From WHSW01 sp963729075 (lineage in GTDB: Bacteria; Actinomycetota; Thermoleophilia; Solirubrobacterales; 70-9): DNA of 64,000 bases. Where the stretch lies: assembly GCA_963729075.1 (NCBI GenBank), contig CAVSMU010000003.1, positions 310,001 through 374,000 on the forward strand. The letters run 5' to 3'. A program made the translations under genes and the position numbers. Shown one piece after another: positions 6,747 through 15,257 of the stretch. A model generated the notes under the pieces. It did no database searches and was not told the origin of the DNA. It saw nothing but the letters and a program-made list of their open reading frames with translations. Position 1 is the first letter of the stretch; each line of letters opens with the position of its first letter.

Positions 6747-8558
6747 ATGCCCGGACGATCGCCCGGACAAGCACCGCACCACGTGCCTCGACCACGCCTG
6801 GTCGCGGCCGGCCTCGCCCTGCTCGCCGTCGCCACCGCCGCCGCTCTCGCGCTGAGCGCCGGCCATGCGCCCGAGCACGCCGTGGCCGGGGCCGCGGAGC
6901 AGACGCGGCCGAACATCATCGTGCTGCTCACCGACGACCAGGAGACGGCGTCGATGCGGGTGATGAAGACGGTCAACAAGGAGATGAAGCGCAAGGGGGT
7001 GACGATGAAGAGGTTCTTCGCGAGCTTCCCCCTGTGCTGCCCGTCGCGCGCGACCATGCTCACCGGGCAGTTCGCCCACAACCACGAAGTGCTCTCCAAC
7101 CAGGCGCCCGACGGGGGCTACGGCGTCTTCAACGAGCTCCACGGGAACAACAACCTCGCGCTGTGGATGCAGGAGGCCGGCTATCAGACCGCCTACATCG
7201 GCAAGTTCCTGAACGAGTACGCGCTGCCGGACGAGTACGGGACCCTGCCCTCGGACGTCCCCAGGGGCTGGAACGACTGGCGGGTCCTGGCGCCCTCGAA
7301 CGCGCAGTACTTCGGCTACACGCTGAACGAGAACGGCGCCCTCAACCAGTACGGCGAGCGCAAGCGCGACTACAGCACCGACGTGTTCACCACCAAGGCG
7401 AAGCGCTTCATCCGCCGCAACTCGCCCGGCACCAACCCGTTCTTCTTGATGCTCGGCTATGCGGCTCCGCACGGCGGCGGCGGCGGCTCGCCCGGGCGCT
7501 CGTGCAACCGCGCCGCGGAGCCCGCGCCGCGCGATCTGGGCACGCTCAAGGACGACCAGAAGGGCCTCCTGCCGGGGTCGTTCAACGAGGGCGACGTGAG
7601 CGACAAGCCGTCGCCGGTCGCCGAGCGCGACCCGCTGACCCCGGGGCAGATCAGGGACACGCTGCGCAAGCGGCGCTGCGCCTGGGAGTCGCTGCTGGCG
7701 GTCGACGACAGTGTCGGAGAGCTGCTCGCCGAGATCAAGCGCGATGGAGAGCAGCGAAACACCTACTTCTTCTTCCTCTCCGACAACGGCTACATGCGTG
7801 GCGAGCACCGGATCCGCAACAACAAGCGCTATCTGTACGAGTCCTCCGCCCGGGTCCCGTTCATCGCCCGCGGCCCCGGGATCGCCCGCGACCGGCAGAC
7901 CAAGGACGTGGTCACCAACGCCGACCTCGTGCCGACGATCCTCGATCTGACCGGGGCCTCCCCGGGCCTCACCCAGGACGGCGAGTCGCTGATGCCGAGC
8001 CTGCGCACACCGGAGCTGGAGAACGGCCGCGCCGCCCTGCTCGAGGCCTTCGCGGGCGACGAGATCCTCGGCCTGCGGACCTCGCGCTACCTGTACACCG
8101 AGTGGGACACCAGGCGCGTCCTGCCCGAGGTCGAGCTCTATGACACCTACACCGACCCGTACGAGCTCAACAACCTCGCACGCGATCCGGCCTATGCGCC
8201 GCTGATCGCCAACCTCTCCCAGCAGCTCAAACAGCTCTCCGACTGCGCGGGGGTCGACTGCCGCCAGCATCCGACCGGCCAGCTCAACTTCGATACCGGC
8301 GGCGGCGGTGCGGGCAGTTGTGCGCTGAGCCCGATCGTGGCGCGGGTCTTCAGCCCCAACGAGGCCGACATCACCACGGTCGACTTCCGCGTCGATCGCG
8401 CCCTCGCGGGCAGTGACGCCGAGCCGCCGTTCGAACTGGTGCTGCCCGACAAGCTGTTGCGCAACGCGCTCCCGGACGCCGCCGAGGTCGTGGCCCAGGC
8501 GAACTTCGAGGACGGCCGCCGGCTCGGGCTACCGGCCAAGATCAAGATATGCAAATAG
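6747..8558 (+). CDS. Secreted sulfatase, first of a tandem pair
   Basis: A 603-residue arylsulfatase-family hydrolase. An N-terminal hydrophobic segment (about residues 17-38) acts as a signal peptide or anchor. The metal-binding NIIVLLTDDQ follows, then the formylglycine motif CCPSRATMLTG with the cysteine to be oxidised at about residue 97. A second metal site is FFLSDNGYMRGEHR. Such enzymes remove sulfate esters from polysaccharides or glycolipids outside the membrane; the substrate cannot be read from sequence. ATG 6747 is chosen because upstream in-frame sequence is shared with the divergent glycosylase promoter. The end overlaps the next sulfatase by 10 bases. No formylglycine-generating enzyme gene is present in the window. 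Confidence 0.9.
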   Translation: MPGRSPGQAPHHVPRPRLVAAGLALLAVATAAALALSAGHAPEHAVAGAAEQTRPNIIVLLTDDQETASMRVMKTVNKEMKRKGVTMKRFFASFPLCCPSRATMLTGQFAHNHEVLSNQAPDGGYGVFNELHGNNNLALWMQEAGYQTAYIGKFLNEYALPDEYGTLPSDVPRGWNDWRVLAPSNAQYFGYTLNENGALNQYGERKRDYSTDVFTTKAKRFIRRNSPGTNPFFLMLGYAAPHGGGGGSPGRSCNRAAEPAPRDLGTLKDDQKGLLPGSFNEGDVSDKPSPVAERDPLTPGQIRDTLRKRRCAWESLLAVDDSVGELLAEIKRDGEQRNTYFFFLSDNGYMRGEHRIRNNKRYLYESSARVPFIARGPGIARDRQTKDVVTNADLVPTILDLTGASPGLTQDGESLMPSLRTPELENGRAALLEAFAGDEILGLRTSRYLYTEWDTRRVLPEVELYDTYTDPYELNNLARDPAYAPLIANLSQQLKQLSDCAGVDCRQHPTGQLNFDTGGGGAGSCALSPIVARVFSPNEADITTVDFRVDRALAGSDAEPPFELVLPDKLLRNALPDAAEVVAQANFEDGRRLGLPAKIKICK

Positions 8559-10144
8559 CCAAAGCCGCGGCGCTCGCCGCGGCCGTGCTCGCCGCCGGCA
8601 TCGCCGGCTGCGGCGGCGAGGACCCGAACCCTCCGGTCGAGCCCGACCCCGCCTACGGCGCGCAGCCGAACTTCGTCTTCGTCCTCACCGACGACCAGGA
8701 CTACCTCTCCTACAACCGCCGGACGATGCCGAACACCTGGCGGTTGCTGGGCCGCCGGGGGTTCACGTTCACCAACGCCCACGACACGACGCCGCTCTGC
8801 TGTCCCTCGCGGGCCGCGTACCTGACCGGGCAGTACGGGCACAACAACGGGGTGCTCAACAACAAGCCCGGCTACGCCACGCTCGCCGACAACGACAACG
8901 TGCTCCCGGTGTGGCTCCAGCGCGCCGGCTACCAGACCGCCTACGTCGGCAAGTTCCTGAACGCCTATGAGAACTACGTCGACGACAGGGACGAGGTCGC
9001 GCCGGGGTGGGACCGCTGGTCGGCGCTCGTCGGCAACGCCCGCGGCTACTACGACTTCATGCTCACCGTCGACGGCAAGCAGCGCAAGGAGGTCTACGAC
9101 GACGGCTCCTACTTGACCGACGTCCTCAACGAGCGGGCGTCCGAGCTCGTCCGCGACCTCGCGGGCGAGTCGCCGTTCTTCCTCCAGGTGGGGCAGGCCG
9201 CGCCCCACAACGAGAACCTCAACGCCAACAGCGGCGGGCCCTGCGGAGGCGGCGCCGTGCCGGCCCGTCGCGACGAGGGCCGGTTCGCGGGCGCCCGGCT
9301 TCCAAACCTCCCGGCCGTCCTCGAGCGCGACGTCACCGACAAGCCCTACTTCGTCGCCGACCAGCCGCCGCTCGACGCCGCGAAGCGCCGCGAGATCAGA
9401 GCCCGCTATCAGTGCCGGCTCGAGACCCTGCCGGCGGTCGACCGCGGCGTCGCCGAGCTCGTCGCGACGCTGCGCGAGACCGGCGAGCTCGACGAGACGG
9501 TGATCGTGTTCGCCTCCGACAACGGCAACTTCCACGGCCAGCACCGGCTCGCGGCGGGCAAGGGCCTCGCCTACGAGGAGGCCTCGCACGTTCCGTTCGT
9601 CATCCGCGTGCCCGAGCGCTTCCGGGGCGGCGGCGAGGCCGGCGCGCGGGTCGACGCCCCGACCGCGAACATCGACCTGGTCCCGACGATCGTCGCCTGG
9701 TCGGGGACCGAGACCTGCCCCGAGGCCGGCGACTGCCGCGTGCTCGACGGCCGCTCGCTGCTGCCGCTGATCGAGGGCGGCCGCAACGCCTGGCCCGCCG
9801 ACCGGCCGATCGCCACCGAGTTCGACATCGGCAAGGACACGGTCCAACCCGGCCGCGCGACCTCGTGTCGATTCCAGGGCGTCCGGCAGGGCTCGTGGAT
9901 GTACATCGAGCACACCTCGTCACCGGACCTCGAAACGGGCGCCTGCGAGGACTCGGAGATCGTGGAGGTCTACGACCGCGCGGCCGACCCGTTCGAGCTC
10001 GACAACCTCGCCGTGGTTGCCCCCGAGCTGCCGCGGACGGCCGCGGCCACCGAACGCCTCGCGACGCTCACCGACGAGCTCGCGGACTGCGCCGGGATCG
10101 AGGGCCGCGACCCGGAGCCCGAGAGCGGCCACTACTGCCGCTAG
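8549..10144 (+). CDS. Sulfatase lipoprotein, second of a tandem pair
   Basis: A 531-residue paralogue of the preceding sulfatase. It has a lipoprotein signal (AAVLAAGIAGC, lipidated Cys at residue 21), so it is probably anchored to the outer face of the cytoplasmic membrane. Metal site FVFVLTDDQD and formylglycine motif CCPSRAAYLTGQ (Cys at about residue 84) are present, and VIVFASDNGNFHGQHR gives the second half of the active site. The C-terminal region has a Cys-containing segment (TCPEAGDCRVLDGRSLLPLI) typical of this group. ATG 8549 lies inside the stop region of the first gene, showing coupling. Both paralogues carry an extra loop with a Gly-rich cysteine segment (SGGPCGGG here). Confidence 0.92.
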   Translation: MQIAKAAALAAAVLAAGIAGCGGEDPNPPVEPDPAYGAQPNFVFVLTDDQDYLSYNRRTMPNTWRLLGRRGFTFTNAHDTTPLCCPSRAAYLTGQYGHNNGVLNNKPGYATLADNDNVLPVWLQRAGYQTAYVGKFLNAYENYVDDRDEVAPGWDRWSALVGNARGYYDFMLTVDGKQRKEVYDDGSYLTDVLNERASELVRDLAGESPFFLQVGQAAPHNENLNANSGGPCGGGAVPARRDEGRFAGARLPNLPAVLERDVTDKPYFVADQPPLDAAKRREIRARYQCRLETLPAVDRGVAELVATLRETGELDETVIVFASDNGNFHGQHRLAAGKGLAYEEASHVPFVIRVPERFRGGGEAGARVDAPTANIDLVPTIVAWSGTETCPEAGDCRVLDGRSLLPLIEGGRNAWPADRPIATEFDIGKDTVQPGRATSCRFQGVRQGSWMYIEHTSSPDLETGACEDSEIVEVYDRAADPFELDNLAVVAPELPRTAAATERLATLTDELADCAGIEGRDPEPESGHYCR

Positions 10145-10154
10145 GCAGTGCCGC

Positions 10155-11132
10155 TCAGGGGCCCGCGAGCAGCTCGCTCATCCGCTCGAAGCGCGCCGCC
10201 TGCTCGCGCTCGGCGAGCATGCGCGTCGCCTGCAGCTTCAGCGCGCGCAGGTTCTCGGGGCTGGCGTCGTCCATGTCGTCCTTGGCCAGGTCGAGCGTCG
10301 GCTGGAAGCGGTAGTAGAGGTCCTCGTCGAGGAGCTGGGTGAGCTGGTAGTCGACCGTGTCGCTGACGCCGTCGAACATCACGTTGAGGATCGGCGTGTG
10401 CGGCCAGATCCACTCCCGCAGGCCCCAGTCCTTGACGTCGTCGTAGGCAAGGCTGCGGGTCAGCTGGCCGGTGCCGAGCGAGACCATCATCACCGGCCGC
10501 TCGGGCTCATAGCGCTTCGCCTCCGCGTAGGCGCACATCGCCGGGTTGTTCGCGTAGACGCCGCCGTCGACGAGCGAGAAGTAGTCGATCGTGTCCCCGG
10601 TCTCCAGCTTCAGGGGCTCGAAGTAGGTCGGCGCCGCCGATGTCGCGTAGGCGACCTTCGCGATCGGGAAGTCATAGGCCGGGTCCTCGCGCGCCCTGCG
10701 GCGCTTGAAGAAGAACGGGAACCGCTGCTCGGTCTCGTACGCGGCGATCAGCACCTCGGTGAGGGCGTCGCGCAGGCGCGCGTCGCCGAGATAGTGCTCG
10801 AGGGCGGCCTCGAGGTTGGTGCGCGGGTACTTCTCGTCCTCGACCCCGAAGCCCGAGGAGATCGCCTGAAACAGCGTCCGATCGAAGATCTCCGGCCCCT
10901 GGGTCTCGTAGAGCTCGATCAGCTCCGCCGCCGTCCACAGGGCGCGGCCGTCCTCCCCGGCCCGCGTGAGCGCCACCGCGAGGATGCCGCCCGTCGAGGT
11001 GCCGGAGACCAGGTCGAAGCACTCGGCGATCGGCCGGCCGACCCGCTGTTCGATCCGATCGAGCACGACAGCCGGGATCAGGCCCCTGATCCCGCCCCCG
11101 TCGATCGAGAGGATCCGATACGGCGGTGCCAT
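10155..11132 (-). CDS. Patatin-like phospholipase
   Basis: A 325-residue patatin-fold acyl hydrolase (CBASS/lipolytic type). The oxyanion hole motif DGGGIRGL is at about residues 10-17, the nucleophile elbow GTSTGG near 46-51, and the catalytic aspartate in VDGGVYANNP near 190, so the Ser-Asp dyad is complete. The family cleaves acyl chains from phospholipids or neutral lipids. ATG 11132 has a GGGAGG RBS 4-9 bases upstream; a longer upstream frame exists but lacks conserved sequence. The gene faces the sulfatase pair, with which it is convergent (10-base gap). No cyclase or effector partner is adjacent, so a stand-alone lipase is more likely than an anti-phage effector. Confidence 0.9.
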   Translation of the reverse strand: MAPPYRILSIDGGGIRGLIPAVVLDRIEQRVGRPIAECFDLVSGTSTGGILAVALTRAGEDGRALWTAAELIELYETQGPEIFDRTLFQAISSGFGVEDEKYPRTNLEAALEHYLGDARLRDALTEVLIAAYETEQRFPFFFKRRRAREDPAYDFPIAKVAYATSAAPTYFEPLKLETGDTIDYFSLVDGGVYANNPAMCAYAEAKRYEPERPVMMVSLGTGQLTRSLAYDDVKDWGLREWIWPHTPILNVMFDGVSDTVDYQLTQLLDEDLYYRFQPTLDLAKDDMDDASPENLRALKLQATRMLAEREQAARFERMSELLAGP

Positions 11133-11220
11133 CGCGCCTCCCGAGCCTATCGTGCCTGGGCCCTCCGGATCGTCCGATTCGTTAAAGCCCGCGCGCGGAA
11201 AGTGCGCCAAACTGCGACCG

Positions 11221-11640
11221 ATGAAGCAGCGCGTCAGCCTGATCACGCTCGGTGTGCGCGATCTCGCGCGCGCACGCGCCTTCTACGAAGCCCTGGGCTG
11301 GGAAACCGGTGCCGCGCCCGATGACGACGTCGTGTTCTTTCAGGCCGGCGACATGATCGTCGCGCTCTGGGACCGCGCCAGGCTGGCCGAGGACAGCTGC
11401 GTGGAGGACGCCCCCGGCTGGGGCGGCATCACGCTCGCGCTCAACCTCGGCTCGCCCGAGGAGGTCGACGCGGTCGCCGAGGAGGCGCGCGCGGCCGGTG
11501 CGACGATCGGCCGCGAGCCCGCGGAGACCTTCTGGGGCGGCTACAGCGCCGTGATCATCGACCCCGACGGGCACCCGTGGGAGATCGCCCACAACCCCCA
11601 TTGGACGGTGACGGCGGACGGTGGCGTCAGGCTCGACTGA
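11221..11640 (+). CDS. VOC (glyoxalase/bleomycin-resistance) family protein
   Basis: A 139-residue vicinal-oxygen-chelate protein with two beta-alpha-beta-beta-beta modules: SLITLGVRDLARARAFYEAL at the start and IIDPDGHPWEIAHNP at the end, the latter carrying the usual metal-ligand Glu. Family members bind a divalent metal and act as lyases, dioxygenases or antibiotic-binding proteins; which applies here cannot be told. ATG 11221 directly begins the conserved domain. It is divergent from the patatin gene. Confidence 0.88.
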   Translation: MKQRVSLITLGVRDLARARAFYEALGWETGAAPDDDVVFFQAGDMIVALWDRARLAEDSCVEDAPGWGGITLALNLGSPEEVDAVAEEARAAGATIGREPAETFWGGYSAVIIDPDGHPWEIAHNPHWTVTADGGVRLD

Positions 11641-11644
11641 GCCC

Positions 11645-11658
11645 GACGCACTGGCGTC
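11645..11658. terminator. Short hairpin between convergent genes
   Basis: GACGC-ACTG-GCGTC lies just after the VOC gene stop and before the convergent SRPBCC gene. The stem is only 5 bp without a T-run, so it is a weak terminator candidate. Confidence 0.2.
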
Positions 11659-11701
11659 AGGTGCGGCTGGTCCGCGTAACCGAGGCGCCGACCAGACGCG
11701 G

Positions 11702-12355
11702 CTAGGAGCCGGCTTTGGCCTTCGAGCCGCTCTCGGCCCCGGAGCCGTTGCGGCTCGTCCGGCGCGATGAGCCGCGCGATCGGGAGCTCGATCCGGAGCC
11801 GCGCGCCTTCTTGACCTTGCCCTCCTCGATCGTGCCGCGCCAGCCGTCCTTCTCGTCGTGATCGAGCTCGACGTAGGCCTTGAAGCGATGCATGTCGCCG
11901 CGAACCGCGCGCTTGACGAACCGCATCCCCCGGCTCGCCTTGTCGATCAGGTTCGACGGCTGGACGTCGAGCGTCACCTCGACCCGCGTCAGGTTCTCTG
12001 AGAGCGGGTGAAAGGTGACCACGCCGGTGTGGGCGTAGCCCTCGGTCACGTTCCACTCGATGCGCTCGTCCGGGTGCTGCTCGAGGATGTCGGCCTCGAA
12101 ACGCTTGCTGATGCCCCAGATCTTGACCTGAAACGACACGGTGGCGTCGTCGACCTGCTCGGCGTTCTCCACTCGGTGCATGAACTCGGGCCAGTCCTCG
12201 AACCGGGTCCAGTGGTCGTAGGCGACCGAGACCGGGACGGCGACGTCGATCGCCTGCTGGACGGGCATCCGGCGCCCGCTGCCGTGGCCGGGCGCGGCCC
12301 GGCCCTTCGCGTCCCCGTCCGCCTCGTCGTTGTTGCCGCCGCCCTGCCCCGCCAT
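11702..12355 (-). CDS. SRPBCC (START-fold) protein with basic Ser/Arg tail
   Basis: Last gene of the five-gene leftward operon. Its 217 residues hold an acidic/Gly-rich N-terminus (1-30), a polyketide-cyclase-like SRPBCC domain at about 32-165 (VPVSVAYDHWTRFEDWPEFM, WNVTEGYAHTGVVTFHPL, TRVEVTLDVQP) and a Ser/Arg/Lys-rich disordered tail (SGSSSRSRGSSRR). SRPBCC proteins bind hydrophobic ligands. From memory, this variant with 'GVVTFHPLxxxLTRVEV' and a basic tail resembles cyclase-like proteins (GvpZ type) of actinobacterial gas-vesicle clusters; this is not proven here. ATG 12355 overlaps the previous stop (TGATG). Confidence 0.8.
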   Translation of the reverse strand: MAGQGGGNNDEADGDAKGRAAPGHGSGRRMPVQQAIDVAVPVSVAYDHWTRFEDWPEFMHRVENAEQVDDATVSFQVKIWGISKRFEADILEQHPDERIEWNVTEGYAHTGVVTFHPLSENLTRVEVTLDVQPSNLIDKASRGMRFVKRAVRGDMHRFKAYVELDHDEKDGWRGTIEEGKVKKARGSGSSSRSRGSSRRTSRNGSGAESGSKAKAGS

Positions 12356-12675
12356 CACTCGCTCTTTTTGTCCTTGGCCGTTCGCTCTTCGTCTTCTTCC
12401 TCGGCCATCGCCTCGGCGACCTCGGGCGCTACTTCCGCGCGGAACGCGGCGCCGGCCTCCCAACGCACCTTTACGTCGCGGTAGGTAACACCGGGCTCGA
12501 CCTCATCGGGCAGGTTCTCGCGCTCCGTGTGGGAGCCGGACCGTTCCTCGTCGGAACCGGGGAAGCGCACCTCCGTCTCCGGGACACGCTCGAACCGGAG
12601 CTTCTTCGCCTTCACCGTCGCGCCGGCCTCGATCTCTGCGGGCGGCGCCTCGTCCTTGCGCTGCGATCCGCTCAC
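12355..12675 (-). CDS. Conserved acidic protein of the repeat-protein operon
   Basis: A 106-residue protein of unknown function. A central region of about 55 residues is likely folded (ATVKAKKLRFERVPETEVRF, then NLPDEVEPGVTYRDVKVRW), followed by a highly acidic C-terminal tail (EEEDEER). It has no signal peptide, membrane span or cysteine. The start overlaps the previous gene by four bases and its stop overlaps the next start, so all three are translated together. Similar 'NLPDEVEPGVTYRDV' proteins are, as far as I recall, found beside gas-vesicle genes in actinobacteria. An adaptor or chaperone role for its low-complexity neighbours is only a guess. Confidence 0.7.
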   Translation of the reverse strand: MSGSQRKDEAPPAEIEAGATVKAKKLRFERVPETEVRFPGSDEERSGSHTERENLPDEVEPGVTYRDVKVRWEAGAAFRAEVAPEVAEAMAEEEDEERTAKDKKSE

Positions 12676-14279
12676 GACCGCTGTGCCTTCTGCACGTCGC
12701 GCAGGGTTACGCGGCCCTCGGCTCCGGTGCCCTCGATCTCCTCGATGTCGATGCCGGCGTCAGCCGCCTCGCGCAGAGCGGCCGCGGTCGCGTTGTGCTT
12801 GTCGGCTCGCTTCTCGCGGTGGCGCTCGCCCATCTCCATCACCTTGCGGCTGGCGGCGAGACTCAGGTCCTTGGCTTCATCCGAGGCGGCGCTGCCGAGC
12901 TGCTTGGCGGCGAGCTTGACCGCCTCCTTGGCCAGCTGGGGCGCGCTGATCCCGGACGGGCCGGCTCCGTCGCCTCCGCCGTTGGCGCCCGAGCCGTCCT
13001 GACCGTCGCCGCCGCCGAGGAGGCCTCCGGCCGCTCCGCCGACCGCGCCTCCGGCCGCGTCGCCGACGCCCTCGCCGACTCCGCCGACCGCCTGGCCCGC
13101 GCCCTCGCCGACTCCGCCGACCGCCTGACCGGCGGCCTCGCCAACTTGACCGGCGGCCTCGCCGACGCCCCCGACCGCCTGACCGGCGGCCTCGCCAACT
13201 TGACCGGCGGCCTCGCCGACGCCCCCGACCGCCTGACCGGCGCCCTCGCCGACCTGGCCGACCGTCTCACCGAGGTTGCCGACTGTCTGGTCGAGGTTTC
13301 CGGCCGCCTGCCCGGCGCCCTGGCCGACGCCCTCGACGGCCTGCCCGGCGCCCTCGCCGACGCCCTCGACGGCCTGGCCGGCGCCCTCGCCGACGTTCTC
13401 GACCGCTTCGCCGGCGCCCTGGCCGACGCCCTCGACGGCCTGGCCGGCGCCCTCGCCGACGTTCTCGACCGCTTCGCCGGCGCCCTGGCCGACGCCCTCG
13501 ACCGCCTGTCCGGCGCCCTCGCCGACCTCACCGACCGCTTGCTTGGCGCCCTCGCCAACGTGCTCGGCGCCCTCGCCGGTCTCATCGATGGCCTCCCCCG
13601 CGCCCGAGCCGATGTGCTCGACGGCGGCCGCGAGGTTCTCGACCAGCTCGGGGTTGTTGTCGACCGCGGTCAGGATCCGGTCGATCATCGCCGCGACGTA
13701 ATCCAGCCGTACCTTGGCGAGTGCCTGCGCTTCGACGCCCTCGATGTCGATCTCCAGCTTGCCGAGGTGAACGTCGACCCCGACCGTGAGCTTCAAGAGA
13801 TCGAGCACCTTCGCCTTGACCGCAACGTGCGCGTCGAGCTGCTCGAGCTTGAGATGGATCCGGTCGACCTTGACGACCGGCACCGCGAGCAGGAGATCGG
13901 GCTTGGCGATCTCGCCGTCGCCCGTCGCGTAAGCGCGGTACTCCTGTTCCGCCCGCGTCAGCTGACCTTCGACGTTTTGGGCGAACCGGTACTTCTCAGT
14001 CTTCTGGGAGGCGGAACTGCCGTTCGTCTTCTGCGGGCTCGACTTGCCGCTCGTCTTCGAGCTCGAGTTACCGCTCGTCTTCTGCGAGCTCGACCTGCCG
14101 CTCGCCTTCGAGCTCGACTTGCCGCTCGTCTTCTGCGGGCTCGAGTTGCCGCTCGTCTTCTTCGAGCTGGTCTGGCCGTTCGTGGCGCCGCGCTTACGAG
14201 TTCGACTGCTCGTCGAGGAGCCGCGGCTCCTCGAGCTGCGCGTGTGTCCGCTGGATCGCTTCTTCGACTCTTGTGCCAT
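12672..14279 (-). CDS. Large 11-mer-repeat protein with conserved core and lysine-rich head
   Basis: A 535-residue modular protein. Residues 1-95 are disordered Ser/Lys/Gly-rich with 'KTSGKSS'-type repeats. Residues about 125-215 form a conserved core (VVKVDRIHLKLEQLDAHVAV, GVEAQALAKVRLDYVAAMID) shared with the product of the upstream gene. Residues about 235-405 are tandem 11-residue repeats (GEGAGQAVEGV / GQGAGEAVENV), suited to a continuous amphipathic helix like LEA, apolipoprotein or synuclein repeats. After a Gly-rich hinge (405-445), residues 446-535 hold helices and an end segment (GIDIEEIEGTGAEGRVTLRDV) resembling an E3/peripheral-subunit-binding fold. There is no signal peptide, so it is probably cytosolic. 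A surface-coating or scaffold role is inferred from the repeats. Confidence 0.8.
   Translation of the reverse strand: MAQESKKRSSGHTRSSRSRGSSTSSRTRKRGATNGQTSSKKTSGNSSPQKTSGKSSSKASGRSSSQKTSGNSSSKTSGKSSPQKTNGSSASQKTEKYRFAQNVEGQLTRAEQEYRAYATGDGEIAKPDLLLAVPVVKVDRIHLKLEQLDAHVAVKAKVLDLLKLTVGVDVHLGKLEIDIEGVEAQALAKVRLDYVAAMIDRILTAVDNNPELVENLAAAVEHIGSGAGEAIDETGEGAEHVGEGAKQAVGEVGEGAGQAVEGVGQGAGEAVENVGEGAGQAVEGVGQGAGEAVENVGEGAGQAVEGVGEGAGQAVEGVGQGAGQAAGNLDQTVGNLGETVGQVGEGAGQAVGGVGEAAGQVGEAAGQAVGGVGEAAGQVGEAAGQAVGGVGEGAGQAVGGVGEGVGDAAGGAVGGAAGGLLGGGDGQDGSGANGGGDGAGPSGISAPQLAKEAVKLAAKQLGSAASDEAKDLSLAASRKVMEMGERHREKRADKHNATAAALREAADAGIDIEEIEGTGAEGRVTLRDVQKAQRS
13065..13577 (-). repeat. 33-bp tandem repeats coding for 11-residue units
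   Basis: About fifteen imperfect units of 33 bp encode GxGAGxAVxxV-type 11-mers. Neighbouring units alternate between EGV and ENV endings, suggesting a 66-bp unit that was itself duplicated. Confidence 0.8.
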
Positions 14280-14285
14280 GTGTTC

Positions 14286-15251
14286 TCAGCCTCCGCCCTG
14301 TTGGGACTGTTGCCCCTGCTGGCCCTGTTGGGGCGCCTGCCCCTGTTGCGCCCTGCTGGCCCTGTTGGGGCGCCTGCCCCTGTTGGGGCTGTTGTGCCTG
14401 CTGGCCCTGTTGGGGCGCCTGCCCCTGTTGGGGCTGCTGTGCCTGCTGGCCCTGTTGGGGCGCCTGCCCCTGTTGGCCCTGCTGACCCGCCAGGTTGCCG
14501 AGACCTTCTCCCACTCCCTGACCGGCCTGCCCGACGCCCTGCCCGACGCCCTGCCCGGCCTCTCCGAGGCCCTGTCCGACCCCCTGGCCGGCCTGCGCGA
14601 CGCCCTGTCCGGCGCCCTGGCCGAGGTCTCCGACCCCCTGCCCGACGCCCTGACCGAGCTGCCCGACGCCCTGCCCGGCGCCCTCGCCGACGTCCGAGAG
14701 CGCCTGGTTGGCGCCCTGGCCGATCTGCGGAAGCGCCTGCTCGGCGCCCTCGCCGGCGTCCTCGGCGACATCTCCCGCGGAGCCGAGGAACTCCCCGGCT
14801 CCCGCACCCGTGTCCTCGACGGCCCGTCCGATTCCGCCCAAGATCTCCGGGTTTCGATCAAGCGTCACGGCGACGCGATCGACGATCGAGTGCACGGTGT
14901 CAAGGCGCGCATTCAGAAGCGCCTGCGCCTCGACGCCGTAGATCTCGAGCTCGACCTTGTCGAGGTGTGCCACCGCGCCGACGCTGACCTCGGCCAGCCT
15001 GCGCACCTCCGCGACCACGGCGACCTGAGCGGTCAGGTCCTCGACTTCGACCTCGACCTTGTCGACCTTGATCACCGGGACGTCGACGATCACATCGGAT
15101 CCCTCTTCGATCTTGCTCGGATCGACAACGGCGTAGTCGTCGTAGTCCGGCCGATCTCTCCTTTTGCGGCCGCTCGTTCCCGCTCTTACGCTGCTCTTCG
15201 CGGCGCTCGTGCGTTTCGTTTCCGGCGCTTGAGTGTGTTCTCGTCAGCCAT
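14286..15251 (-). CDS. 11-mer and Q-rich repeat protein, paralogue of the downstream gene (two frameshifts)
   Basis: The core domain (VPVIKVDKVEVEVEDLTAQV, GVEAQALLNARLDTVHSIVD) is paralogous to that of the next gene. It is followed by eight or so 11-mers (GQGVGQGVGQA type, about 14491-14754) and a Gln/Pro-rich block with 15-residue repeats (QGQAPQQGQQAQQPQ). The longest unbroken frame begins only at GTG 15093 and ends at 14194 inside the next gene. Two indels explain this. The ATG at 15251 gives MADENT, then must shift near 15232 to reach the conserved DRPDYDDYAVVDPSKIEEGSD. An extra G near 14349 breaks the Q repeat; the other frame ends QQSQQGGG with a stop at 14286, just before the next ATG. 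These are likely assembly errors. Confidence 0.65.
14289..14487 (-). repeat. 45-bp tandem repeats coding for Gln/Pro-rich units
   Basis: About four units of 45 bp encode QGQAPQQGQQAQQPQ. The third unit has an extra base and is shortened, which shifts the reading frame. Confidence 0.75.
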
Positions 15252-15257
15252 GTTCGC

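Noticed and set aside
6630..8270. A 546-codon minus-strand frame opposite the first sulfatase
   Set aside because: Typical long antisense frame at high GC; it shows no family motif and lies fully over a conserved gene.
10155..11132. Patatin as a CBASS anti-phage effector
   Set aside because: No cyclase, ubiquitin-like or TPR partner is adjacent, so a plain lipase is simpler.
13065..14490. CRISPR-like regular repeats
   Set aside because: The units are contiguous without unique spacers, in-frame multiples of three (33 and 45 bp), and lie inside protein genes. No cas genes are present.
12795..14987. A 730-codon plus-strand frame over the repeat genes
   Set aside because: It is the antisense shadow of the 33-bp repeats; it has no start signals and its composition mirrors the opposite strand. 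The minus-strand frames carry the conserved core domain.
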